The notes under the pieces: generated by a model
What the model saw: the letters and a program-made list of their open reading frames with translations, nothing else
Database searches by the model: none
What the model was told of the DNA's origin: nothing
From: Sulfurimonas sp. RIFCSPLOWO2_12_36_12
GTDB taxonomy: Bacteria; Campylobacterota; Campylobacteria; Campylobacterales; Sulfurimonadaceae
Direction: 5' to 3'
Assembly: GCA_001829675.1 (NCBI GenBank)
Contig: MIBZ01000062.1
Location: 1-64,000 of the forward strand
DNA length: 64,000 nt
Made by a program: the position numbers and the translations under genes
Part shown: positions 18,879-27,309 of the stretch, in pieces
How the letters are laid out: every line of letters starts with the position of its first letter
Numbering within the stretch: position 1 is the first letter of the stretch

Positions 18879-19337
18879 TTAAGCGGCCGTTATCTCAAAG
18901 TATTTGTTGTTCGCAGAGTAGGTATTTACCATTGTATGTCGTAAATTTTTCTCTTTTGCCTCTTTGACATCACTAGGCAGTTTCTCATCTATTTTAGGTG
19001 TCTGGCTCAAAGTCAGAGTTGGCTTTCTCATGAGTGAAAACATCGTACTATTGCCATCATAGGCAACTTTTGCATTGATTGTGGTAGTTAATTGTTTTAG
19101 TTTTAGTTCATCCTGAGTTTGTAACTGCTCTTGTAGTTTTTGCTGGTTATTAAAAGATTTGTAGTTAGAGATATAATCAATAGGTAGATTTTTGTTTGTG
19201 TGCGATGCTAAAATAGTGGATTTTGAGAGCTCTTCGCCAAAAGAGTCTAAACTGCTTTTTGAGGCATCAGCTCTAGAACCATTAACTTTATTTGAACTGT
19301 TTGCGCTGATATATGTACTATATGATGATACAAACAC
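18879..19337 (-). CDS. Conserved-looking protein of unknown function
   Basis: I do not recognise the family. I choose GTG at 19337 because AAGGAG lies 6 nt upstream; a longer frame from 19421 would run over the divergent promoter of the response regulator. The 152-residue product has no signal peptide, is rich in Ser, Asn, Lys and Gln, has a glutamine-rich coiled-coil stretch (FNNQQKLQEQLQTQDELKLKQL), and ends VNTYSANNKYFEITAA. Such low-complexity, Ser/Asn-rich proteins in this phylum are sometimes flagellum-related, but there is no direct evidence here. Confidence 0.55.
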   Translation of the reverse strand: MFVSSYSTYISANSSNKVNGSRADASKSSLDSFGEELSKSTILASHTNKNLPIDYISNYKSFNNQQKLQEQLQTQDELKLKQLTTTINAKVAYDGNSTMFSLMRKPTLTLSQTPKIDEKLPSDVKEAKEKNLRHTMVNTYSANNKYFEITAA

Positions 19338-19410
19338 TGCATACTCCTTGCCAATAGGGCACATTATAAGGCAAATCAACTTTAAAAAGTATAAAAGAAG
19401 AAGCATAATT

Positions 19411-19432
19411 TTTTGATACATTTTGATACAAT
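19411..19432 (+). promoter_or_regulatory. Promoter of the two-component operon, with tandem 10-mer
   Basis: The decamer TTTTGATACA is repeated exactly twice in tandem (19411-19420, 19421-19430), and TACAAT (19427-19432) forms the -10 box about 29 bp before the ATG. Ten-base direct repeats suit binding by OmpR-type dimers, so autoregulation is possible but unproven. Confidence 0.4.
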
Positions 19433-19460
19433 AATAAAAAGATATATTTGGGGATGTGTT

Positions 19461-20135
19461 ATGAGTGTTAAAATTGTTGTCGTAGAAGATGAAGAGGATA
19501 TATTAGAACTTATTGAATATAATTTAACAAAAGAGGGCTATGAGGTTATAGGATTTTTAAACACAAAAAGTGTAGCGCAAATGCTCATTGAAGAGAGCAT
19601 TGACTTGCTTATTATGGATAGAAATCTTCCAGGCGTAGAGGGCAGCGAATTTGTTCAAGCTCTTAGAAAAGAAGGGTTTGTAACTCCGGTCATCTATTTA
19701 AGCGCAAAAAGTCAAGATTTTGAGATAGAAGAGGGTTTTTTAAGAGGGGCTGACGACTATATAACAAAACCTTTTAACATGAAAGAGCTGTTGCTCCGCA
19801 TTAAAGCATTGCTTCGCAGAACTAGTAAAAAAGTAGAAGAGGGTGTCTTGGCATACAGAGATTTACTGTTGGATAAAAGCTCAAGAACTTTAAGTGTTGA
19901 TGGAGAAAATGTAGATGTTACAAAACTGGAGTTCAACCTTTTAAGCGAGTTTATTTTAAATAAAAACAGCGTGTTAGACCGCGACTACTTGCTAGAAAAT
20001 GTATGGGACGGTGCAGAAGAGTACCAGTACAAAACCGTAAATGTTGCAATAAATCGTCTAAAAGAGAAGATAGACCCCACAAAGAGTAAAAATTATATAC
20101 AAACAGTTCGAGGCGTGGGATATAAATTGTGTTAA
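19461..20135 (+). CDS. OmpR/PhoB-type response regulator
   Basis: DNA-binding response regulator. The ATG at 19461 (MSVKIVVVEDEED) has GGGATG upstream and gives 224 residues; the longer frame from 19413 covers the promoter. Receiver: acidic E9-D10-E11, phosphoacceptor D53 in LIMDRNLPG, K103 in YITKPF. The winged-helix domain (about 125-224) has TKLEFNLLSEF and the DNA-recognition end TVNVAINRLKEKI...YIQTVRGVGYKL. Sequence looks PhoB-like, and the kinase overlaps it by 7 bp. Control of phosphate genes is possible but not shown. Confidence 0.88.
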   Translation: MSVKIVVVEDEEDILELIEYNLTKEGYEVIGFLNTKSVAQMLIEESIDLLIMDRNLPGVEGSEFVQALRKEGFVTPVIYLSAKSQDFEIEEGFLRGADDYITKPFNMKELLLRIKALLRRTSKKVEEGVLAYRDLLLDKSSRTLSVDGENVDVTKLEFNLLSEFILNKNSVLDRDYLLENVWDGAEEYQYKTVNVAINRLKEKIDPTKSKNYIQTVRGVGYKLC

Positions 20136-21523
20136 AAATACATCAAATATTTATACTTAAATTTTTACTGCTGTTTGTAAGCACGCTCTTAATCACATCC
20201 GTTATTGGTTACATAGCATTAAAAGATATAATTATCGAGCATAAAAAAAATCATCTCAAACATGCCATCGAGCTAATGGAGATAGAGTTAGAGAATATAG
20301 AAGACATAGATAATTTTGTGATGAAAATAAATAAAAAAACATCTCTTCGAGTAACCATAATAGCAGAGAGCGGAGTTGTTTTGGCTGAGTCAAATGCAGA
20401 TAAGAGAGAGATGGACAATCATGCTTCAAGATTTGAAATAATGCAATCAAATACTAATAATTACGGAGATATAACAAGATACTCAAAAACTGTTAAGGCT
20501 GATTTTTTATATGTTGCAAAAAAAATAGCATATAAAAATGAGTTTATATATGTAAGGCTTTCGATGAACTTGGCTCAGATTATGCATGATTTTTACTCTC
20601 TGTGGATAAGACTGTTTTTTATCTTTATGGGCATTGTAATTTTTGCTACTTATATATCTAAAAAAATGAGCCAAAGAATAGTTTATGACATCTCTCAAAT
20701 TACAAACTACTTGGATGAAGTCTCAAACAAAAACTACAAAGCGGTCATAAAAACAAAATATTTTTATGAGTTTTTACAAATATCTCTGCTTCTTAAAAAT
20801 CTTGTGAAAAAACTTAGCAAAAATGAGAAGAAAAAAGCAAAAAATATGGCAAAGCTTAGACTCATAAATAAGCAAAAAAATGATATTTTATCCGCTATTT
20901 CACATGAGTTTAAAAATCCAGTGGCATCAATAATGGGGTATGCTCAAACGATTCAAGAAGATAGTGATATGCCAAAGAGTATTCGAGATAAATTTTTGAG
21001 CAAAATAAGCTCAAACGGCGATAAAATATCTAAAATGCTAGATAGACTTATTCTCTCCGTTAAGCTTGAAAACGGCGATTTGTCGATTCATAAAAATGAG
21101 TTTGATTTAAAGCAGTTATGCAGTGAAGTTGCATCAAATTTAGCTCTGAAATATAAAGATAGAGAGATTATAGTAAGAGCAGATGAGCAGAGTGTTTTTA
21201 CCGATAAGACGATGTTGGAGTTGGCACTTATCAACTTAGTGGACAATGCTTTAAAATACTCAAAAGATGATGTTATTTTAGAGTTAAAAGATAAAAGAGT
21301 TTCTGTAAAAGATAGCGGAATAGGGATAAAAGAGGAGCATCTAAAGAGAATAGCCGACAAGTTTTACAGAGTAGATAAAAATAAGTGGGATAACTCTATG
21401 GGAATCGGCTTGGCTATGGTTACCTATGTTTTGAAACTGCTTGACTCATCGCTTGATATAAGCTCAGAGCTTGGCAAAGGTTCAACATTTAGTTTTAGTA
21501 TTGAAAAAATGTTAAAGAACTAG
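20129..21523 (+). CDS. PhoR-like sensor histidine kinase
   Basis: Membrane kinase partner of the preceding regulator. The 464-residue protein has two membrane helices (about 8-31 and 160-176) around a roughly 130-residue periplasmic sensor, no clear HAMP domain but a helical linker, then H259 in SAISHEFKNPVASIMGYA and an ATPase domain with LINLVDNALKYS, DSGIGI and MGIGLAMV. The start is GTG inside the regulator gene. Its 3' end overlaps the convergent dnaX by 4 bp. The sensed signal is unknown. Confidence 0.88.
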   Translation: MLKIHQIFILKFLLLFVSTLLITSVIGYIALKDIIIEHKKNHLKHAIELMEIELENIEDIDNFVMKINKKTSLRVTIIAESGVVLAESNADKREMDNHASRFEIMQSNTNNYGDITRYSKTVKADFLYVAKKIAYKNEFIYVRLSMNLAQIMHDFYSLWIRLFFIFMGIVIFATYISKKMSQRIVYDISQITNYLDEVSNKNYKAVIKTKYFYEFLQISLLLKNLVKKLSKNEKKKAKNMAKLRLINKQKNDILSAISHEFKNPVASIMGYAQTIQEDSDMPKSIRDKFLSKISSNGDKISKMLDRLILSVKLENGDLSIHKNEFDLKQLCSEVASNLALKYKDREIIVRADEQSVFTDKTMLELALINLVDNALKYSKDDVILELKDKRVSVKDSGIGIKEEHLKRIADKFYRVDKNKWDNSMGIGLAMVTYVLKLLDSSLDISSELGKGSTFSFSIEKMLKN

Positions 21524-23124
21524 ATTTTTGATTGAACTGTTCTTTTTGTTGCTTCAAAAAGTTCAGTTGCTTTTTGAACCATCGGTTCATCTAAAATATC
21601 TGCACCGTTTATCTCTCTTGATGAGTCGCTGCTGTCGCAATTTGTGACACAGCTGGCACTTCCTCCTATTTCAGCGTCTTCTATCATGGAAGCTGGTTCA
21701 TACTCCTCTTCCATATCTTCTGCCACTTTTGTACAAGCTTCGTGTTTGATTTTCGTCTCAAATCCAAACACCTCTCGAACAAGCTGTTTTATAACTCCGT
21801 AGCCGTGCGTTAAAACTTTTTTACACTCTTCATCCGCGCAGCTCTCCCATGTTAAGACGCTGTTTTCATAGGAGATAAATGTAATGTTTTTTTCAAAACA
21901 ATCACCCAGTTCAAAATTTCTGTCTTTGATTTTAAAAACAAGCTGTGCAAAAGTTTTCTCATAAGGATTTATTTCTGCATGCAGCTCTTGTTTTATCTCA
22001 GATATTTCATGTTTATTGATTGAAGTTGCGCATGAAATAGCAGGTCTATATATCTCTTTTTGCAATGATTCTATCATCTGGTCAACTTCTTTTATGCGCA
22101 GCGCTTCTACCATTTTGAAAAATATAAGAGATAGCACGAAAGAGCCGTCAGCGTTTATGCTAAAGAGATATTTTGCGTCGCTTAAAATTCTAAAGAATCT
22201 ATCCAACACAAGCGTAGAGTAGAGTGCGTCTGAAGCAAACATCCTCTCTTTTAAAAATGCTATAAGCTCATCTACAACCATAGCGGCTTCATAATCTTGT
22301 AAAACTTTTACATATTCGACTATTTTTGCATAATCTTTTGCAAAGACGGCGTTAAACAGCTCACTTATAAATTTTGGGTCAACAAGCCCCAGCATATCTG
22401 TAACCGTGCGAACATCAACATGGTTTTTAGAGTAGATAATGGCTTGGTCTAAGAGAGTAAGCGTATCTCTTAAGCTTCCTCCTCCGCTTCTTGCAAGAAT
22501 AGCAAGGGCATCTGCTTCATACTTTATCCCCTCAAGATTTAAAATATGTGCCAAATGATCCACGATTTTATTTGTAGCGATTGATTTAAATCTAAAGTGC
22601 TGAGTACGGCTAAGAATAGTTGCCGGAAGTTTTAGCGGGTCGGTAGTTGCAAGTATAAATTTTACATATGAGGGCGGCTCTTCAAGCGTTTTTAACAGCG
22701 CGTTAAACGCCTGTGGAGTCAGCATATGAACTTCATCAATAATGAAAATTTTAAATCTTGCAGTTGATGGTTTGTATTTTGTCTGCTCAACTAATTCGCG
22801 AATATCATCAATACCGCGATTAGAAGCCGCGTCCATCTCAACTATATCTATGTGACGGTTTTCAAGAGAGCTTATGCAGTTTGAACAAACTCCGCATGGA
22901 TTGTGAGTCAAACCTTTTTCGCAGATAAGAGCTTTTGCGAAGATGCGGGCAGTTGAAGTTTTTCCGCTTCCGCGAAGCCCTGAAAATAGATATGCGTGAG
23001 AGAGTCTCTTAGCGTCAAGTGCTAGCGAGAGAGTTTGCGAGATGCTCTCTTGACCGATAAGCTCATCAAAGCTTTTTGGTCTATATTTTCGCGCTAAAAC
23101 TTCTGAACTCTCTTTCACTTGCAC
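21520..23124 (-). CDS. dnaX: DNA polymerase III subunit gamma/tau
   Basis: Clamp-loader motor subunit. The 534-residue protein has LARKYRPKSFDELIGQ at the N-terminus, Walker A SGLRGSGKTS, the zinc module CEKGLTHNPCGVCSNC, Walker B IFIIDEVHML and sensor ATTDPLKLPATILSR, then domain III and a divergent C-terminal tau-like tail. Starts: GTG at 23124, or GTG at 23118, which has better distance (7 nt) from GGAG. No frameshift site was looked for beyond inspection. Confidence 0.95.
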   Translation of the reverse strand: MQVKESSEVLARKYRPKSFDELIGQESISQTLSLALDAKRLSHAYLFSGLRGSGKTSTARIFAKALICEKGLTHNPCGVCSNCISSLENRHIDIVEMDAASNRGIDDIRELVEQTKYKPSTARFKIFIIDEVHMLTPQAFNALLKTLEEPPSYVKFILATTDPLKLPATILSRTQHFRFKSIATNKIVDHLAHILNLEGIKYEADALAILARSGGGSLRDTLTLLDQAIIYSKNHVDVRTVTDMLGLVDPKFISELFNAVFAKDYAKIVEYVKVLQDYEAAMVVDELIAFLKERMFASDALYSTLVLDRFFRILSDAKYLFSINADGSFVLSLIFFKMVEALRIKEVDQMIESLQKEIYRPAISCATSINKHEISEIKQELHAEINPYEKTFAQLVFKIKDRNFELGDCFEKNITFISYENSVLTWESCADEECKKVLTHGYGVIKQLVREVFGFETKIKHEACTKVAEDMEEEYEPASMIEDAEIGGSASCVTNCDSSDSSREINGADILDEPMVQKATELFEATKRTVQSKI

Positions 23125-23314
23125 TCTCCATTTTTAGTTATGGTGATTTTAGCATTTATAGGGTTAAAATTTGATGATTCCTTTTTTTGAGTTTTTTTAT
23201 TGTAATAATTTCAAGAGCAAAAGAGATTAAAATTAGTATGCTATAATCTCAAATCAAGCCGACATAACTTTACATCTTTTGAATAAGAGAAGAGTAAAAA
23301 ATATGAATAAATGA

Positions 23315-23320
23315 TACAAT
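23315..23320 (+). promoter_or_regulatory. -10 box before the DUF4160 gene
   Basis: TGATACAAT with TACAAT at 23315-23320 lies 27 bp before the ATG. A second -10-like TATAAT at 23243-23248 lies within the inverted repeat GAGATTA (23224-23230) and TAATCTC (23245-23251), which could be an operator. Confidence 0.4.
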
Positions 23321-23346
23321 TTATTCTAAAAATTTAAGGACAAAAT

Positions 23347-23616
23347 ATGCCATCATTATCTATGTTTTATGGAATAATAATTTATATGTATTATAAAGAT
23401 AACAATCAACATCACAAGCCTCACATTCATGCAATCTATCAAGATGATGAGGTTATTGTTGAAATTCCAAACGGACAAGTTTTAGAAGGCACACTGCCAA
23501 CTTCTAAAATGAAACTTTTGATTGCATGGATAGAACTGCATCAAGACGAATTGATGGCTGACTGGAAACTAGCAGTTGAAGGTCAAGTTCCTTATAAAAT
23601 AGAGCCACTAAGATAA
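23347..23616 (+). CDS. DUF4160-family protein
   Basis: Small protein of a family regularly paired with DUF2442. The 89-residue protein begins MPSLSMFYGIIIYMYYKDNNQHHKPHIH, which matches the DUF4160 pattern 'ptI..f.G..i.m...dh.PPHfHa', and includes GQVLEGTLP and WIELHQDEL. Its stop overlaps the next start by 1 bp. Such pairs have been proposed as toxin-antitoxin modules; that role is unproven, and which partner would be toxic is unclear to me. Confidence 0.78.
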   Translation: MPSLSMFYGIIIYMYYKDNNQHHKPHIHAIYQDDEVIVEIPNGQVLEGTLPTSKMKLLIAWIELHQDELMADWKLAVEGQVPYKIEPLR

Positions 23617-23864
23617 TGAATCCTAGAATAAAAGAGGTCATTGCGACGGATGACTATAAACTTATACTTACTTTTAAGAATGATGAAAAAGCAGTTTATG
23701 ATTGTAGTGGATTGTTAGACTTTGGTGTTTTTAAAGAACTCAAAGATATTAACTACTTCAAGCAGGTTTTTGTTGAACATGGAACTGTTGCATGGCCAAA
23801 TGAACAAGATATTTGCCCAGATACGCTTTATTTGGATTCTAAACATTTAAAAGAAAATAATTAA
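23616..23864 (+). CDS. DUF2442-family protein
   Basis: Second gene of the DUF4160/DUF2442 pair. The 82-residue protein reads I-KEVIATDDYKLILTFKNDEKAVYD, then GVFKELKDINYFKQVFVEHGTVAWPNEQDICPDTLYL, close to the DUF2442 consensus with the 'tv.WpngaDi.pe.Ly' end. Coupled to the upstream gene by an overlapping stop and start (TAATG). Likely a small DNA- or protein-binding partner; function not established. Confidence 0.8.
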   Translation: MNPRIKEVIATDDYKLILTFKNDEKAVYDCSGLLDFGVFKELKDINYFKQVFVEHGTVAWPNEQDICPDTLYLDSKHLKENN

Positions 23865-23870
23865 CTTGTA

Positions 23871-24113
23871 AAAAGTATGTGCGACACCTATCTTTACTAA
23901 AAAAAAGTGAAACACTCTGGAATGGTCTAATTGTTTGTCCGCATAGCTTTTTTTATACAAAATTAGGCAAGAAACATTTGCAACACATTGGGATTTCGTA
24001 ATAGTCGCCGTTTGCATGTGCGTCTCAAATCTCTCTGTATTTCGGTGCGTTACAAATGTCTATGAGTTTCTGCTTTTTCCAGTTTCCTGAAGATAAGTGT
24101 CACACACACTTTT
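23871..24113. repeat. Non-coding unit bounded by 24-nt inverted repeats
   Basis: The stretch 23865-24236 (372 bp) holds no plausible gene. Bases 23871-23894 and 24090-24113 are inverted copies of each other with about three mismatches in 24 positions (shared core AGATA-R-GTGTC-R-CACA). The 195 bp between them have locally higher GC than the flanks and no open frame. It looks like a small mobile or REP/MITE-like unit, or the remnant of a transposon, lodged between two toxin-antitoxin-like pairs. No target-site duplication was identified. Confidence 0.5.
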
Positions 24114-24199
24114 ATGTATTTTCTTAGTTTTTCTTTAAAAAAATAGCATTAGCATGTGAAACCTGAACACATATTGCTCTTTTATTTGGGTAAATTGGA

Positions 24200-24205
24200 T
24201 ACAAT
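24200..24205 (+). promoter_or_regulatory. -10 box of the RelE-type operon
   Basis: TACAAT, preceded by TTGGA, lies 31 bp before the antitoxin ATG; GGGAGAG at about 24223 is the ribosome site. Confidence 0.4.
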
Positions 24206-24236
24206 TTTTAAAAATAACGGATGGGAGAGATGTTAA

Positions 24237-24464
24237 ATGGAAACTATAACACTTAGGGTAAATGAATCAATTTCTGATAAATTTCAATGGTTTTTATCTC
24301 ACTTTTCAACTTCTGAGGTTGAAATCATTAAACCAATCGATGTGACAAAGTTGTCTAAAGATGATTTTGACTATATATCTGAATCTCAAATGAGAGAGTT
24401 ACAAAAAATTTCTAATGATTATAAAAACGGTAAGAGAGATGATTTTGAAGAGTATCTTGTCTGA
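24237..24464 (+). CDS. Antitoxin of a RelE-type pair
   Basis: The 75-residue protein starts METITLRVNESISDKFQWFLSHF, a ribbon-helix-helix-like start as found in RelB/ParD-type antitoxins, then a charged helix ending NDYKNGKRDDFEEYLV. Its stop overlaps the toxin ATG by 1 bp. It was called from its position and size as much as from sequence. Confidence 0.72.
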   Translation: METITLRVNESISDKFQWFLSHFSTSEVEIIKPIDVTKLSKDDFDYISESQMRELQKISNDYKNGKRDDFEEYLV

Positions 24465-24721
24465 TGTACAGGCTGATTTCAAAAAAAAGTGTCATTAAAT
24501 TTATCGAAAAAAGAGTCCCCAAAGAGAAATCTGCAATTGAAGAAAAATTGAAGATTCTTAAATTCAACCCTTATCCAAACGATTTTTTAGACATCAAAAA
24601 ACTCTCAAATTCAGAGTATTACAGACTCAGAATCAATCATTATAGATTCATTTATGAAATTATTGAAGATGAATTGGTTATTCTTATGGTTAAGAGTGAC
24701 AACAGAGGTGATATTTACTAA
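24464..24721 (+). CDS. RelE-family toxin
   Basis: The 85-residue protein is a compact RelE: MYRLISKKSVIKFIEKR at the start, a central DFLDIKKLSNSEYYRLRINHYRFIYEI (the family's 'kL.g...yRlRvGdyRviY.i') and an end VKSDNRGDIY resembling 'v.hR.diY'. In RelE these C-terminal basic and tyrosine residues cut mRNA on the ribosome. The Arg-Tyr end is intact, so activity is plausible. Confidence 0.85.
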   Translation: MYRLISKKSVIKFIEKRVPKEKSAIEEKLKILKFNPYPNDFLDIKKLSNSEYYRLRINHYRFIYEIIEDELVILMVKSDNRGDIY

Positions 24722-24825
24722 CAATATCTTTGAATTACGCCCCTGAGAATGAATCTCCACTTTTAACAAAGAAAAAAAATAACTCGGCATAAGACGGCTG
24801 AAGCATAGTTTTATGTGCGAAAGCG

Positions 24826-24852
24826 GGGGGGCATTTAAAGAAAATGCTCCCC
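24826..24852. terminator. Hairpin at the 3' end of the RMD1-like gene
   Basis: GGGGGGCATTT (24826-24836) pairs with AAATGCTCCCC (24842-24852), 11 bp with one G-U pair and a 5-nt loop. It overlaps the last codons and stop of the minus-strand gene and lies 105 bp after relE. No T-run follows on either strand, so it may stabilise an mRNA end rather than terminate. Confidence 0.4.
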
Positions 24853-25632
24853 TATATTCATAATAATTTCAAATGCGATAAGTATGATAATTATCCACTC
24901 TAAAAATGATGAATATTTGTGGTTTTGTTCGTTGCTAAGCATATTTAGTAACTCTTGAATAACCTCTAACTTTTTGTTTAAAACCTCAATCCTGGAGCGA
25001 ATATCAAGATATTTTGATATTTTTTCATAGTGTGGTTCATATTTGGAGTGCTCCCAGAAAAACTCCGGTGTATCAAGCAGATTGTAGTGAAGATTGATTT
25101 TGCTTTTTGCCAAATAGAGTTCGCCTATTTTTTTTGATATCTGTTTTTTGCTTAGATTCATGGTGCCATTTTTTACAAGCTGTTTGGGGATAGTACTGTT
25201 TTCTTCTATGCTTTTTTGAACCTCTGTCTCAAACTGCTCAAGTTTTATGTTTTGGGCTATAGCATGTGAAATTGCTATTTTTGTTATTTTTTGCTCATCT
25301 TCAAGTGTCAGTTTGTCAAGTTTTATACTAAATTCATTTGAAATCTCATAATCTAGTGTCTCTACGATACTCTCTTCAAATCTCTCTATCTCATACTTTT
25401 TTATAAAATCTTTAAAGAATTTTATGTTATCAAATGAAGTATTCCAACAGACAAGAGCTCCATATTCAAAGAGAATTATGAGCTCATCATCACTAATCTC
25501 AACTATGGCAACATCTTTTTGCAGCGTTGTTTTATACCGCTCTTGTAGGGCTGTATATAGTTTTGTGCTAAATTTTTCACAAGTTTGGTATGCTATGAGT
25601 TTTTTTATGGCTTGCATGGTTTTCTCCTTCAA
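24835..25632 (-). CDS. RMD1/YagE (DUF155) family membrane-anchored protein
   Basis: Family of unknown biochemical role, found from bacteria to yeast mitochondria (Rmd1, required for meiotic division; RMND1). The 265-residue protein has an alpha/beta N-terminal half with DELIILFEYGALVCW, where the family has 'd.v.vF.yGvvVfwg', a helical centre, SRIEVLNKKLEVIQELLNML before the end, and a single C-terminal membrane helix (SSFLEWIIIILIAFEI). It begins 9 bp after the HD-domain gene and is the last member of a long minus-strand run. Confidence 0.8.
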   Translation of the reverse strand: MKEKTMQAIKKLIAYQTCEKFSTKLYTALQERYKTTLQKDVAIVEISDDELIILFEYGALVCWNTSFDNIKFFKDFIKKYEIERFEESIVETLDYEISNEFSIKLDKLTLEDEQKITKIAISHAIAQNIKLEQFETEVQKSIEENSTIPKQLVKNGTMNLSKKQISKKIGELYLAKSKINLHYNLLDTPEFFWEHSKYEPHYEKISKYLDIRSRIEVLNKKLEVIQELLNMLSNEQNHKYSSFLEWIIIILIAFEIIMNIGEHFL

Positions 25633-25641
25633 ATAACGCGG

Positions 25642-27309
25642 TTATTTTTTAAAAACATTTAGTAAAATATCTTTTAAATCATATCTCATTTTTTGACTTA
25701 ATTCATCTTTATTGCAGTAGAGAAAAAAAGGAACAGTATTTTGCATCGATTTTTTGAGTCTTTTTCTCAGAGTTGAAATCTCATCTATCGCAATTAAATC
25801 TTTGCCGTTAGAGAGGCAAAAATCTTTTGATACTCCAAGTTTGAAAGAGACTATCTGATAAGAGAAAAACAGCTCCTTCTCTTTTGTTTCGTAACATGCA
25901 ATAAACTCATCAAGAGCCGTTTTTAACATAATAAGTTTGGACGGTGTAATATATCCGAAACTCTCACGAAATTGGTACTTTTGAGTTGTAGTAAAATCCA
26001 ACATGACATATAAATCATTTAAATTTTTCCATAGAGAGTTAAAGTATTTTTTGCCAAAAAGCACCTCTTCAAAAATCATTAGACTCTTTTTAGTATCTTT
26101 TTTATTTGAGTATTTAAGGTTGAAATACTCCTCTTTAAAGAGTGAAATAAGCCAATTTTCATCAAGAAGATTGATAGTGTCTAGCTTTTTTTCAAAACCT
26201 TTGGGTTGTAAAAATTTCCAAAGCATAGAGATATTGTTCAACTTTTTATCTTTTGTAGTTAAGAAGTATTCGTTTGCAAGATAGACAATAAGATTTTCAA
26301 GCATCGCATCTTTTTTTGCTATTTGGTGGTTAAAAATCACTTTTTTATAGAGATTAAAACGCATCTCAAGCATATGTTCTATATCTAAAATAGCACTGTC
26401 AAAAAAAGAGATATAGTAGTCGCCCTCTTTTTTGCTTGTTAAAACCGTCTGTTTTGCAATTCTAAGCAAATCCACCGCACCGCCGATATAACCGCTGGCT
26501 AGCATATCACGATTTATGTAGTCAATCCTGTCTGCATCAACCGTCGCGTCTATGAGCGTGTGAAGCACTCCAAAATTAAAACCCTCAACAACTCCCTCTT
26601 CCAAGATGAGAGTTACTAACTTGTAGATTATCTTTATGTAATCTTCATCAACAGCTAAAGTATAATTTTGCGCAATCTCATGTTCAAAGAGCATTTTTAC
26701 AAACTCCAGCCCCATCGCCTCATGTAAAACAAATCTGTCGTTATGGGTGATGGTTTTGTAAAATTCTACAAATTCGCTCTGTTTTTTATTTCCGTTTTGT
26801 ATATTTGAGCTCTCATGAAAGAGATTTTGCATGGCAAACTCTACCTGATGTGAAAATGGAAGATGTCCGGCGTCATGGAGCAGTCCTGCAAATCGTATGG
26901 CTTGAAGCGAGAGCAGGTACGCGTACTTCTCTTTCTCATTTTTAAGCGGTATCAAAAATTGGTAGAGTGTGTCGTCTTCAAAAAGTCTGCTTTTTTGTAT
27001 CTTTTTTTCAATGTGCAGTTCAACTTCTATTTTTTTGACGGCATGAAAAATCTCATTTAAAACCTTGCTTCTTAGGTCGCCCTTTGCATTTAAAAGGGCA
27101 TTTTTGTACATATGAGAGGCGACATGCATAGTGCCTAAAGAGTGGATATAGCGCTTTGTGTTGATTGAGGGAAAAGCAAAATAAGCCAGCGCATTTTGGG
27201 TTATAAACTGCAATCTGCTCAGTATTTTGCTCTGAAGTGCGCTCTCTTCAAGCTGCGTATGTTCTATATGGCTGTAGATAGTGTCGTTTATAAATCTATT
27301 TGTTGTCAT
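25642..27309 (-). CDS. HD-domain phosphohydrolase (dNTPase-like)
   Basis: Predicted metal-dependent phosphohydrolase of the HD superfamily. The ATG at 27309 (MTTNRFINDTIYSH) gives 555 residues and overlaps the PhoH gene by 14 bp; a longer frame exists but lies wholly in phoH. Metal motifs are RYIHSLGTMHVASH, GLLHDAGHLPFSHQVE, and TVDADRIDYINRDMLASG, the last typical of SAMHD1/dGTPase-like HD proteins. The C-terminal 250 residues are not recognised. The substrate may be a nucleotide; not shown. Confidence 0.75.
   Translation of the reverse strand: MTTNRFINDTIYSHIEHTQLEESALQSKILSRLQFITQNALAYFAFPSINTKRYIHSLGTMHVASHMYKNALLNAKGDLRSKVLNEIFHAVKKIEVELHIEKKIQKSRLFEDDTLYQFLIPLKNEKEKYAYLLSLQAIRFAGLLHDAGHLPFSHQVEFAMQNLFHESSNIQNGNKKQSEFVEFYKTITHNDRFVLHEAMGLEFVKMLFEHEIAQNYTLAVDEDYIKIIYKLVTLILEEGVVEGFNFGVLHTLIDATVDADRIDYINRDMLASGYIGGAVDLLRIAKQTVLTSKKEGDYYISFFDSAILDIEHMLEMRFNLYKKVIFNHQIAKKDAMLENLIVYLANEYFLTTKDKKLNNISMLWKFLQPKGFEKKLDTINLLDENWLISLFKEEYFNLKYSNKKDTKKSLMIFEEVLFGKKYFNSLWKNLNDLYVMLDFTTTQKYQFRESFGYITPSKLIMLKTALDEFIACYETKEKELFFSYQIVSFKLGVSKDFCLSNGKDLIAIDEISTLRKRLKKSMQNTVPFFLYCNKDELSQKMRYDLKDILLNVFKK

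Noticed and set aside
24722..24834. Possible small RNA or gene between relE and the RMD1-like gene
   Set aside because: Only a G-rich hairpin is visible; no promoter and no reading frame support a separate gene.
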